From contig CAKUGU010000031.1 in the NCBI GenBank assembly GCA_934654815.1, forward strand, positions 1 through 28,654: 28,654 nucleotides of DNA, read 5' to 3'. Below, one piece after another: positions 1-7,088 of this stretch. The position numbers and the translations under genes were made by a program. The notes below the pieces were generated by a model. The model did not search any database and was not told the origin of the DNA. It was given only the letters and a program-made list of their open reading frames with translations. The DNA comes from an uncultured Ellagibacter sp. (GTDB lineage Bacteria; Actinomycetota; Coriobacteriia; Coriobacteriales; Eggerthellaceae). The number at the start of each line of letters is the position of its first letter. The first letter of the stretch is position 1.

Positions 1-22
1 AACGACATAATTCCAAGACTGA

Positions 23-685
23 ATGCATCAGCCCACATCATGTACACAAAGACGTGCATTTGAGATTGGAACTAACCTCGTGGTGTCGATGTTCTCGCTG
101 CGCTCGACCGCCGTCGCCTCGTTGGGCTGGATTATCTGCTCGTGTTACAACATGGTCGTCTGGTCGATGCTCTACTACCTGGTCTATCAATGGAAGGCCA
201 ACGCGGTGCGCGTCGTGGCGCTAGGCAACGCGGCGCTTTCGGGCGGCTCCCTTGCCGCAGCGGCGCTCGCGATGGCATATCAGAGCACGCGGTTCGGCGA
301 CGATTTCATGCGGGTCGTCATCACGGTGATCGGTGTCGCGGTGCTCGTCGACGTGCTGTTCGTGTTCTCGGAAAAGCAGATCAACAGCCTGCTTCTGCCC
401 ATCGACGAGACCGCTGACGCTTCAGAAGACGTCGGGGGAGGCGCCCGGGAATCGGGCCAATGGGACAAGAAGTGCGCCGCCGTGGCCGCGCGATGCCAGC
501 TTTCGGCGCGCGAAGCCGAGGTGATGGCCTCCCTCTCGCGCGGGCGCAGTGCGCAGGAGATCGCCGATCGAGAGGTGCTCTCCATCTACACCGTGCGCGC
601 CCACACGCGTTCGATCTACGCGAAGCTCGACGTGCATTCGAAAAAGGAACTCGTGGAGTTCATCCGGAAGGAAGAGATCTCCTAA
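23..685 (+). CDS. LuxR-type regulator, N-terminally truncated (possible pseudogene)
   Basis: The C-terminal ~65 residues form a LuxR/GerE helix-turn-helix (around LSAREAEVMASLSRGRSAQE and the recognition stretch YTVRAHTRSIYAKL). Before it are about three hydrophobic segments (roughly residues 20-60, 65-85 and 95-115). In Eggerthellaceae, LuxR regulators usually carry a 10-12 helix membrane sensor, about 450-500 aa in all; here only the last part of that sensor remains. An in-frame TGA lies directly before the first ATG at 23, and neither this ATG nor the later one at 89 has a recognisable ribosome binding site. The first ~80 bases are AT-richer than the rest. I infer a 5'-deleted or frameshifted regulator; a short functional form cannot be excluded. 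It converges on the MFS gene at 754. Confidence 0.7.
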   Translation: MHQPTSCTQRRAFEIGTNLVVSMFSLRSTAVASLGWIICSCYNMVVWSMLYYLVYQWKANAVRVVALGNAALSGGSLAAAALAMAYQSTRFGDDFMRVVITVIGVAVLVDVLFVFSEKQINSLLLPIDETADASEDVGGGARESGQWDKKCAAVAARCQLSAREAEVMASLSRGRSAQEIADREVLSIYTVRAHTRSIYAKLDVHSKKELVEFIRKEEIS

Positions 686-753
686 GAGGCGGTAACAAGG
701 GGCTTAGACGCCGGGAACCGAGACGCCGAGACGCGCTCCCTGCAGAATCCCCC

Positions 754-2136
754 TCATTTCCCCTTCCCCGTCCGAGGAATCTTGATGAAGACGATGACGA
801 GACAGACAAGCGCGAGAAGCGCCGAGAACCCAAGCGCCGCGTGGAACCCCCAAAATGCGCCGGATCGGGGGAAGCACCCGATGGCGAACACCATGACCGC
901 CGTGGCAAGCGACGCCGCGATCTGACGCGACATGATCATCCCGGCCGAACCGTGCGTGGTCAGGCCGTCACGCCCCAAAGACCCCAATCCCCATGCCGTC
1001 GTCGTGGGGATGAGGGTGGTAAGACCGACGCAGCGCAGCATTTGCCCTGCGGCCATGACCCAAAGCGGCGCCGTGGCGGGAACGACCGCGCACAACAGCG
1101 CGCCTGCAAACAGGAAGCAGCCGCCGAATATCGCGACACGTCGTGCGCCGAACCGGTCGGTGGCCATGCCCGCACCCGGTTCGAACACAAGGGCCGCCAG
1201 TGCACCGGGGAAGAGCACGAGCCCGGCTTCAAACGCATTGTGCCCGCCGGCTTCGATAACGGCAAGAGGGATGACGAGCGTCATCCCCATGAAGCAGCCG
1301 TAAAGCGCGCACTGCGCGACGACGCTCACCCGATATTCCCGGTGCGAGAATATCGCCAGGTTGAGCAGAGGCTCTTCGATCCTGCGCTGGCGCTTCGCGA
1401 ACAACGCCACGCACACGGCGCCCGCAAGCACCGGCGCCCACACCAGAGGCTCTCCCAAACTCATGTTCGCCGCCGCGGTGAAGCCGAGCAGAAGCCCACC
1501 GAACCCGAACGTCGAGAGGACGAGCGACGTGACATCGAGGCGAGCTGCCGCATCTTTCACGTCGCGCTCGCGCACGACGACGAATGCGCTCACGACGAGC
1601 ACCGCAGACGCGCACACCAGGATGAGGAACATCGCGCGCCAACCGAACGCCGTGGCAAGCGCACCGCCGACGACCGGGCCGATGTTCGGCGCGAATCCAA
1701 GCGCGATGCCGGCAATCCCCATGGCGGTCCCATGGCGATTCTCCGGGAAGCGCGTCATGGCTATCGTCTGCAGAAGCGGCATGAGCACGCCGGTGCCCAG
1801 CGCCTCGAGCACGCGCCCGATGATGAGCATCGGGAAGCTGACGGCAAGAAAGTCGCAAAGCGATCCCACGAGATAGAGCCCATACGAGCAGAGAACGAGT
1901 GCACGCACCGAAAGCCTGCGCTGCAGGTACGACGCCAAAGGAACGGCTGCACCCATGCAGAAGATGTAGATGGTGGCGAGCCACTGACCCCAGCCGATGT
2001 CGGTTCCCAGATCGGCGAGAACCACATCGGCCGTGGCGTTGAGCGCCGTTTGCGTCATCCCGCCGAGTCCTGTTCCCACCACAACGATCGCGAACAGAGC
2101 GTATGTGTAGTGCTTGCCCTGGATCATGCCCGTCAT
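754..2136 (-). CDS. MFS transporter, DHA2 (EmrB/QacA-like) family
   Basis: A 460-aa polytopic membrane protein with about 12-14 hydrophobic helices. The N-terminal half carries the DHA2 pattern: a first helix followed by LNATADVVLADLG, then IGWGQWLATIYIF and, after helix 2, a basic loop (SYLQRRLSVRALVL). The family exports drugs or small organic molecules by proton antiport; the substrate here is unknown. I start at the ATG at 2136, preceded by GAGAAGGGAAG; the ATG at 2127 (MIQGKHYTY) is an equally possible start. A reading frame extends upstream to 2352 but is arginine/serine-rich without a membrane segment and runs through untranslated DNA. The gene lies downstream of the PPOX gene and its terminator, so it probably has its own promoter, which I could not identify. 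It converges with the LuxR remnant. Confidence 0.85.
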   Translation of the reverse strand: MTGMIQGKHYTYALFAIVVVGTGLGGMTQTALNATADVVLADLGTDIGWGQWLATIYIFCMGAAVPLASYLQRRLSVRALVLCSYGLYLVGSLCDFLAVSFPMLIIGRVLEALGTGVLMPLLQTIAMTRFPENRHGTAMGIAGIALGFAPNIGPVVGGALATAFGWRAMFLILVCASAVLVVSAFVVVRERDVKDAAARLDVTSLVLSTFGFGGLLLGFTAAANMSLGEPLVWAPVLAGAVCVALFAKRQRRIEEPLLNLAIFSHREYRVSVVAQCALYGCFMGMTLVIPLAVIEAGGHNAFEAGLVLFPGALAALVFEPGAGMATDRFGARRVAIFGGCFLFAGALLCAVVPATAPLWVMAAGQMLRCVGLTTLIPTTTAWGLGSLGRDGLTTHGSAGMIMSRQIAASLATAVMVFAIGCFPRSGAFWGFHAALGFSALLALVCLVIVFIKIPRTGKGK

Positions 2137-2354
2137 CTTCCCTTCTCGACCGCGATCCGCGCCCGTCCCCTTGGTGGGCGGCAATCGGATCGCAAGCCAT
2201 TTCGAATGCGTTCGATTCCACCTTGAAGGGTACGGGAGGCAACGACGCCGATACCCCCGACAGCGACTGAAAAACGCACGGGAAGCCGACCCGCCGTTCA
2301 TACCAGAGGACTGAAAGGGGCAAAAGCGGGCGTCGTTTTCGTCAGAGCGCAAAA
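2137..2354 (-). other. Leader/intergenic region of the MFS gene
   Basis: About 220 bases upstream of the MFS start and downstream of the PPOX terminator. It holds a short dyad TCGAA-N4-TTCGA near 2201-2215 (plus-strand TTCGAATGCGTTCGA), roughly 65-80 bases upstream of the start, which could be an operator. I see no convincing -35/-10 pair and no gene. Confidence 0.3.
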
Positions 2355-2380
2355 CGGCCCCAGAATTGTTCCTGGGGCCG
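2355..2380 (-). terminator. Rho-independent terminator of the PPOX-family gene
   Basis: A perfect 9-bp stem (CGGCCCCAG / CTGGGGCCG) closes an 8-base loop. Reading on the minus strand it is followed at once by TTTT (plus 2351-2354). It lies 38 bases after the stop of the gene at 2419. Confidence 0.85.
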
Positions 2381-2418
2381 ATCGTAGGTGCGGAACGCTA
2401 TCAACAGGCGGAACGAGC

Positions 2419-2829
2419 CTAGGCGATCTTCGCGCCGGCGTCGGGACCGGGTTTGCAGGTGAAGAGCTCGTCGACGTGAACGACGATGCCGCCCTTCGCG
2501 GTTGCCGGCATGCCGATCGCCTCAAAGCAGCCGTCAGCCCACTTCTTCAGTTCGTCGAACTGCTCGCCCTCGTTGATGTAGTTCGCCGTGCCGTGGATCT
2601 GGTAGGCGCCCTCATCGCCCCAGAACGTGATGGCGACCTTGCTGTTCGCCTTCAGGTTCGCAAGCGTCTTGTTGAAGAACTGGTCGGAGATGTAGACGGT
2701 TTCGTCGTCGAGCACCTTCTTCATCCCCATCGGATCGGCGTTCGGCGCACCGTCCGGCGTTGCCGTCGCAAGAACCATGTTCTTCGCGTTGTTGAACATA
2801 TCCTGAGCTTCTTTGGGCATAACGGCCAT
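2419..2829 (-). CDS. Pyridoxamine 5'-phosphate oxidase-family (FMN-binding split-barrel) protein
   Basis: A 136-aa protein with the pattern of small PPOX-like flavoproteins: an N-terminal helix (MPKEAQDMFN), a beta strand with VLATATPDGAPNADPMG, then VYISDQFFNKTLANLKANSKVAITFW. The last stretch is typical of the strand-helix that binds FMN or F420 phosphate. Such proteins are flavin-dependent reductases or cofactor-binding proteins in the cytoplasm; the substrate is not predictable. The start at 2829 is preceded by GAAAGGAAACGC, a good ribosome binding site; an upstream ATG at 2874 lies inside a hairpin and is rejected. The gene is monocistronic, with its own promoter (2887-2916) and terminator (2355-2380). 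Confidence 0.85.
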   Translation of the reverse strand: MAVMPKEAQDMFNNAKNMVLATATPDGAPNADPMGMKKVLDDETVYISDQFFNKTLANLKANSKVAITFWGDEGAYQIHGTANYINEGEQFDELKKWADGCFEAIGMPATAKGGIVVHVDELFTCKPGPDAGAKIA

Positions 2830-2857
2830 GGCGTTTCCTTTCATCGCGTACGAAAAA

Positions 2858-2883
2858 CCCTGACGGAACAACATCCGCCAGGG
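2858..2883 (-). terminator. Hairpin with T-tract: NCS1 terminator or PPOX 5' attenuator
   Basis: A 10-bp stem with one G-U pair (minus CCCTGGCGGA / TCCGTCAGGG), a 6-base loop and then TTTTT on the minus strand. It lies 105 bases after the NCS1 permease stop, so it fits a terminator. It also starts almost at the predicted transcription start of the PPOX gene, so it would form the first bases of that mRNA. Confidence 0.7.
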
Positions 2884-2886
2884 TCC

Positions 2887-2916
2887 ATGATACTGCGATT
2901 CCTAATCAATTGTCTG
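2887..2916 (-). promoter_or_regulatory. Candidate promoter of the PPOX-family gene
   Basis: On the minus strand: -35 CAGACA (2911-2916), 18-base spacer, -10 TATCAT (2887-2892). The predicted transcription start falls near 2880, at the beginning of the hairpin 2858-2883. Confidence 0.5.
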
Positions 2917-2987
2917 CAGAACGCCCCACTCAAACCGGATTGAGCGATTCTCGCGTTCACCAATTCGAGTGCGTTCGGCACCCAACC

Positions 2988-4499
2988 TTAAGCCGCGGTC
3001 TTTTCAGTCCCCTCAGTCGCGCCGCATGAAGCGAGACGCCCAGACTCTGCGGTGCGGACCTTGTCGCGCATCGCCCACGAAAGAACGAGGTAGAGCACGA
3101 CCGTCATGGGAGCCGTGGTGAGGAACGGCACGGAAACGATGCCCGTGGAGTAGAGCGCCATGTTCACGATGCTCGTGACGCCCAAGGTGACGACGCCGCG
3201 CCAGTTCACGGACTCGACCGACGACAGGGGCACGCCGCGCGAGCCGATCTTCATAGGGCCGCGGACGATGTAGTAATCGGTGATGAGGAGCATGCACCAG
3301 GAGATGGTGAGGATCGAGCCGAACGACATGAAAGCGTTCACCTGGTCCAAGATGTTGCCGAGGATGAAGGCAAGCCCGATGGCGTTGGCGATGACCACGG
3401 CGACGGGCCAGGACAGTTTCACGCCGAACAGCGAATCGAACAGGTTCGTCACCGCGTTCGCGCCGCCGATGGAATTGGAGGTTTCCACCTTCATCTGCGA
3501 CAGGCAGATGATCGCGAGCCCCACCCCACCCGCAGCGAGCACGAGCGAAATGCCGGGGTTGGTAATGGCCGCGTGCGCGGCGGCGGTGGCGCCCATACCC
3601 TGCGCCGAGAAGTACTCGACCGACTTCTCGAAGCCGAAGTACGTGATGAGCGCGCCGAAGAGGTAGGTGATCACGGCGAACAACGATCCCACGCCCGCGA
3701 TGGGGACCAGGTCGCTTTCCTTACGGGCGAAGCGCGTGAAGTCGGCGGCGAACAGCGCGAGCAGGCCGCTCGTCATGATGGCGTAGTTCACGCCGTAGGC
3801 GAAGCCCTGCCCCACTTCCACGCCCGGGATCATGACACCGTGGGTGAGCGCGTCGCCCATCTGGCCGTTCGCGGCGATGAGGTAGACGACGTAGCCCATG
3901 ACGCAGAAAAGCGCCACGACGAACGCCGCATTCATGCGGGCGATGACCTTCGTGCCGAACAGCGCCATGAAGATCCACACGCAGCTGATGCCGACGAAGA
4001 GCGCCCAGCGCTCCCAGGTGGCGTCGAGGCCGAACGCGTAGAGAATCGCGTTGCCGAGCTGGACGGTGCCCACGGCGAGCACGCCGACGAGCAGGAAGAT
4101 CCACACGAACGAACCGATCGCCGAGCCCTTCGTGCCGAAGATGTAGAGGCGGCTCGCGACGTTGTTGGGAAGGCCCTCGCGGAAGGTGATCTTACCCACG
4201 AGGTAGGTGAGGACGAACGAAAGCGCGAACGTGATGGCCATGGCCACCCCGCCAAGCTGGCAGCCGGCGTAGAACGCCACGATGCCGCCGCCCATGAGCT
4301 TTGAAAGCGATGACACGACACCGGAGAGGATCGCCGCGATGTCGGGCCAGGCCAGGCGCGCGGAGTCGGGCACGCGTTCGAACAGCGACGACTGGGAAGT
4401 CGCCTTTCCCTTCGACGGCGCGCGTCCCTGGGCGGGAGCGGCCACTTCAGGCGTAGACTTCCCCTTCGCGGCGCGTGCGTCCGCAGCTTCTGCATTCAT
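2988..4499 (-). CDS. NCS1-family permease (cytosine/purine-type)
   Basis: A 503-aa protein with about 12 transmembrane helices. After a ~45-residue hydrophilic Ala/Lys-rich N-terminus comes the NCS1/CodB-like start RLAWPDIAAILSGVVSSLSKLMGGG, with the glycine-rich first helix of the family. Later regions (LPNNVASRLYIFGTKGSAIGS, FNFGSIL-like FMSFGSILTISWCMLLITDYY) also agree. NCS1 carriers import cytosine, purines, allantoin, hydantoins or thiamin precursors with Na+ or H+. Cytosine/purine type is my best inference, and a purine nucleoside phosphorylase is encoded 10 kb away. The ATG at 4499 follows AAAGGGGAACAT. The long untranslated leader is highly structured and can pair with this ribosome binding site (see 4563-4693), so translational control is likely. 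Confidence 0.85.
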   Translation of the reverse strand: MNAEAADARAAKGKSTPEVAAPAQGRAPSKGKATSQSSLFERVPDSARLAWPDIAAILSGVVSSLSKLMGGGIVAFYAGCQLGGVAMAITFALSFVLTYLVGKITFREGLPNNVASRLYIFGTKGSAIGSFVWIFLLVGVLAVGTVQLGNAILYAFGLDATWERWALFVGISCVWIFMALFGTKVIARMNAAFVVALFCVMGYVVYLIAANGQMGDALTHGVMIPGVEVGQGFAYGVNYAIMTSGLLALFAADFTRFARKESDLVPIAGVGSLFAVITYLFGALITYFGFEKSVEYFSAQGMGATAAAHAAITNPGISLVLAAGGVGLAIICLSQMKVETSNSIGGANAVTNLFDSLFGVKLSWPVAVVIANAIGLAFILGNILDQVNAFMSFGSILTISWCMLLITDYYIVRGPMKIGSRGVPLSSVESVNWRGVVTLGVTSIVNMALYSTGIVSVPFLTTAPMTVVLYLVLSWAMRDKVRTAESGRLASCGATEGTEKTAA

Positions 4500-4562
4500 A
4501 TGTTCCCCTTTGTCTTCGGCCCCTCGTGCGGAGTCATGCTTGTCGATGCTGAGATTTCGCGA

Positions 4563-4693
4563 CCTCAGAGAAGAGGGCTGTGGCGCTTCCCGGCTTGAAT
4601 AGAGGGAAAAGGGGAAAGCACCTAGTTGGAGAGTTCGCTCTTAGGGGTTGAAGAGCGCGGGATATGTGGAGGGAACAGCCCTCTTCCCTGAGG
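4563..4693 (-). ncRNA. Structured leader RNA (three-helix junction) of the NCS1 permease, riboswitch-like
   Basis: On the minus strand this 131-base stretch folds into a closed junction. P1: 4675-4693 with 4563-4581, 19 bp with one G-U. P2: 4651-4657 with 4636-4642, 7 bp, loop CAACCCCT. P3: 4613-4622 with 4582-4591, 10 bp with two G-U. P3 directly abuts P1. The minus-strand segment TTCCCCTTT (4608-4616), at the 5' arm and loop of P3, is exactly complementary to the permease ribosome binding site AAAGGGGAA (4503-4511). Folding could therefore switch translation. I do not recognise a named riboswitch class. Helices and complementarity are seen in sequence; ligand sensing is inference. Confidence 0.55.
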
Positions 4694-4723
4694 GATGGGC
4701 GCTCGCATCGATGAGCGCCCATC
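4694..4723 (-). repeat. Perfect 11-bp hairpin abutting the leader RNA
   Basis: GATGGGCGCTC / GAGCGCCCATC with an 8-base loop, directly adjacent (no spacer) to P1 of the leader RNA. No T-tract follows on either strand, so it is not a canonical terminator. It may be part of the same RNA fold. Confidence 0.6.
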
Positions 4724-4734
4724 GAGGTTCCGGC

Positions 4735-4811
4735 CCTTGAGGGGCACCGCCCGCCCGCGATGCCCCAGGGATAGGCCGGATCGCGAGCGGCGGGACAGGT
4801 ACGCCCGCCGC
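4735..4811 (-). other. Hairpin-rich DNA downstream of the GntP-type gene
   Basis: An 8-bp perfect stem (GCGGCGGG / CCCGCCGC, 4787-4794 with 4804-4811) lies 15 bases after the GntP-type stop. A second GGGGCA/TGCCCC stem lies at 4741-4766. There is no T-tract. They could slow or end transcription, or protect the mRNA 3' end. No gene is visible between 4500 and 4825. Confidence 0.45.
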
Positions 4812-4825
4812 CCTAACGGGTTTCC

Positions 4826-6130
4826 TTACGCGATACCGAGGTTCGCGAGGACGATCATGACGATCAACGCGCACAGGCCGGCGCCGATGGAGATGGCAGC
4901 GATGTGCTTGTAGGAGTTGCCATGGTTCAGGCCCATCGCGGCGAGCATGCCGAACATCGCGCCGGAGTTCGGCAGGGCGCCGCCGATGGTGGCAGCGGTC
5001 GCGATGATCTTCGCGAGAGCAGCCGGGTCGCAGCCGGTGGCCAGGTACGGCTCAAGGAAGTTCTGGGCGATGATGCCCACAGCGCCCGAACCGGAGCCCA
5101 TGACACCGCCGAGAACGGCAGCCATGGTCGCGGCGGAAACGTAGGTGCCGCCGGGCATGTTGAAGATCGCCTCGTAGATGACGGTGAAGCCAACGGAGGC
5201 AGCGGCAACGGTACCGACGCCGACGGCAGCGGAAGTGAAGAGCGCAGGACCGAGGGCGTTCTTGGCGCCGGTGCCCATGGTGTCGCGCTGGCTCGAGATG
5301 TACTTGTTGAACACGATCATGGAAACGACGACGGCGACGATCATGCCGATGTAGACGACGTTCTTCACGCCGAGCTGCGAGCCGCCGATGATGATGACGA
5401 TCAGCAGGATCAGCGGGAGCAGGGACACGAACAGGTTCGGGAGGGCCTGCTCGTCGGCAGCGGTGATCTCGTAGGTCTCGCCCTTGGCCTGAGCGCGCTT
5501 CAGAGCGAACTTGATGTAGAGGCAGGACACGACGATCGCAATGACGGAGCCGACGATGCCGAGCACGGGAGCCGCGGTCATGGACACGCCGCAGCCGTTA
5601 GCCGCGTTGATCCAGGCGATAGCGGGAACGCCAGGGATCATGGCCATGGTGAACGAGCACGCAGCGAGCGACCACGCGGCGCAGAACAGGTGCCACGGGA
5701 TGTTGCATTCCTTGAAGATCGGGCGGGCCAGCGGGATGAGGGCGAACATAGCCACGAACATCGAGATGCCGGCGTAGGTGAGGATCGCGCCGACGGCGGC
5801 GATGGCGAGAAGAACGAGGTACGGGCTCTTCGTGCCGACCTTGCCGACGATCGCCTGGGCGATGGACTTCGCGGCGCCGGACTTGTCGATGTATTCGCCC
5901 AGGATGGCCGCTCCCATGAAGATGAGCAGGTTCTTCTGGACGAAGCTCGCGAGGCCGGTCACGTAGGAAGACTGCGTGCCCAGGATGGCGTTGGCGATGT
6001 CCATGCCGTTGGTGGCCGCGATGATGACGGCCGTCACGATGGACGTGACGAGAACATTCCAGCCCTTCATGGCTGCAATGACGAAGAAGACGAGACCGAC
6101 GATGATGCCGATGACTCCAATCCACTCCAT
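4826..6130 (-). CDS. GntP-family permease (gluconate/organic acid type)
   Basis: A 434-aa protein with about 12 hydrophobic helices, close to the 430-450 aa usual for GntP carriers. It shows LIFMGAAILGEYIDKSGAAKSI (dimer-half loop and re-entrant region of ion-transporter-superfamily carriers), the glycine-rich GVMGSGSGAVGIIAQNFLEP, and the C-terminal TAATIGGALPNSGAMFGMLA, which matches the conserved second re-entrant segment. GntP proteins import sugar acids and other carboxylates with protons. The exact substrate is unknown; its position just after the molybdoenzyme genes suggests uptake or exchange of that enzyme's substrate or product. The start at 6130 follows AAAGGGGAAGCAAC; an upstream 34-codon extension has no ribosome binding site. 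Confidence 0.8.
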   Translation of the reverse strand: MEWIGVIGIIVGLVFFVIAAMKGWNVLVTSIVTAVIIAATNGMDIANAILGTQSSYVTGLASFVQKNLLIFMGAAILGEYIDKSGAAKSIAQAIVGKVGTKSPYLVLLAIAAVGAILTYAGISMFVAMFALIPLARPIFKECNIPWHLFCAAWSLAACSFTMAMIPGVPAIAWINAANGCGVSMTAAPVLGIVGSVIAIVVSCLYIKFALKRAQAKGETYEITAADEQALPNLFVSLLPLILLIVIIIGGSQLGVKNVVYIGMIVAVVVSMIVFNKYISSQRDTMGTGAKNALGPALFTSAAVGVGTVAAASVGFTVIYEAIFNMPGGTYVSAATMAAVLGGVMGSGSGAVGIIAQNFLEPYLATGCDPAALAKIIATAATIGGALPNSGAMFGMLAAMGLNHGNSYKHIAAISIGAGLCALIVMIVLANLGIA

Positions 6131-6213
6131 GTTGCTTCCCCTTTCGTAAAGCAGGTTGTTTATCTGCAATGCCGCTGCAAAAGAGACTCCCGCGTTGGCG
6201 GTACGGGAAGGTT

Positions 6214-6235
6214 CGAATGCAGCGACGTGCATTCG
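6214..6235. promoter_or_regulatory. Candidate operator dyad upstream of the GntP-type gene
   Basis: A perfect 8-bp inverted repeat CGAATGCA-N6-TGCATTCG, 84-105 bases upstream of the permease start. The size and symmetry fit a dimeric regulator site. No matching -35/-10 was identified. Confidence 0.4.
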
Positions 6236-6242
6236 GGCAAAG

Positions 6243-6326
6243 CCCGCCCGACTCCCCTTGATCGATCGGGCGGGATGATGCGGGAAACCCGACTGCCCGC
6301 AGGCCGGTGCCGTGCCCTGGCCTGCG
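6243..6326 (-). terminator. Two strong hairpins after the molybdoenzyme operon
   Basis: An 8-bp stem (CGCAGGCC / GGCCTGCG, 6298-6305 with 6319-6326) lies 14 bases after the Fe-S subunit stop. A perfect 9-bp stem (CCCGCCCGA / TCGGGCGGG, 6243-6251 with 6266-6274) follows, ending in GCTTTG on the minus strand. T-tracts are weak, so termination may be partial, with read-through into the GntP-type gene. Confidence 0.5.
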
Positions 6327-6340
6327 GAGTCGCGGGCGCT

Positions 6341-7084
6341 TTATGCCATGTCGTTGCGCGTGGCGCGCATGAGATCGACGACGGAGTCGTGCTTCATCTG
6401 AAGCTCATTGCGGCGGATGGTGCCCTCGTCGAAGGTCGTGAGGTCCTCGGGGCTTTCGAACATCGTGCCCATGTCGCCACGCTGCTGGTTCAGGCGGATG
6501 GCCTCGTCGGCGTCGTACGGGATGAGCGGGGTCTTCTCGCGCGGATTCCAGATGATGAAGGAGGGCTTGGTCGCGTCGGGAGCGGGCATACCCTCGCAGT
6601 AGCGCACGTCGCCGTACTTCTCAACGAGCTCGTCGATCGGGCCGAAGTCGAAGGCGCGAAGCGGGCAGCTCTGGGTGCAGGCGGGCTGCTTGCCCTCGGC
6701 CAGGCGGTCGATGCACATGTCGCACTTGCTCATCTTGCAGGTGGGCTCGTCGGTCGCAAAGCGCGGGGCGCCGTAGGGGCAGGCCTCGTAGCACTTGCGG
6801 CAGCCGGTGCATTTATCCTGGTCGACCAGGACGGCGCCGAACTCGTCCTCCTTGTAAAGGGCGCCGGACTCGCACACCTTCACGCACGCCGGGTCCTCGC
6901 AGTGCGCGCACGGGAACGCGAGCGAATGCAGGCGGATGTTGGGGAAGGTTCCCTCTTCCCATTCGTACACCGTCATGTACTTCTCGGCGCCCGGCTCGAT
7001 GCCGTGCCAATCCTTGCAAGCGATGCTGCACGCCTGGCAGGCGTAGCAGCGGTTCATATCGAACATGAATCCATACTGGGTCAT
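6341..7084 (-). CDS. Four-[4Fe-4S] electron-transfer subunit (DmsB/NrfC-like)
   Basis: A 247-aa ferredoxin-type subunit that passes electrons to or from the molybdopterin subunit encoded just upstream. Sixteen cysteines lie in the four-cluster arrangement: C13/16/19/23, C59/62/67/71, C92/95/98/102 and C121/124/136/140 (CxxC-x11-CxxxC). There is no signal peptide or membrane helix, so it is cytoplasmic unless carried by a partner. Its start at 7084 lies 4 bases after the TAA of the catalytic gene, with GGGGAAGGAATAAGACG as ribosome binding site, so the two are translated together. An acidic C-terminal tail of about 80 residues extends past the last cluster. No DmsC-like anchor gene follows; the electron donor is unknown. 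Confidence 0.9.
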   Translation of the reverse strand: MTQYGFMFDMNRCYACQACSIACKDWHGIEPGAEKYMTVYEWEEGTFPNIRLHSLAFPCAHCEDPACVKVCESGALYKEDEFGAVLVDQDKCTGCRKCYEACPYGAPRFATDEPTCKMSKCDMCIDRLAEGKQPACTQSCPLRAFDFGPIDELVEKYGDVRYCEGMPAPDATKPSFIIWNPREKTPLIPYDADEAIRLNQQRGDMGTMFESPEDLTTFDEGTIRRNELQMKHDSVVDLMRATRNDMA

Positions 7085-7088
7085 CGTC

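Noticed and set aside
460..2226. 588-codon plus-strand frame overlapping LuxR and MFS genes
   Set aside because: Arg/Glu/His-rich shadow of the MFS gene.
4563..4693. T-box or TPP riboswitch
   Set aside because: No TGGNACC antiterminator box and no CTGAGA...ACCTGA pair of the TPP class.
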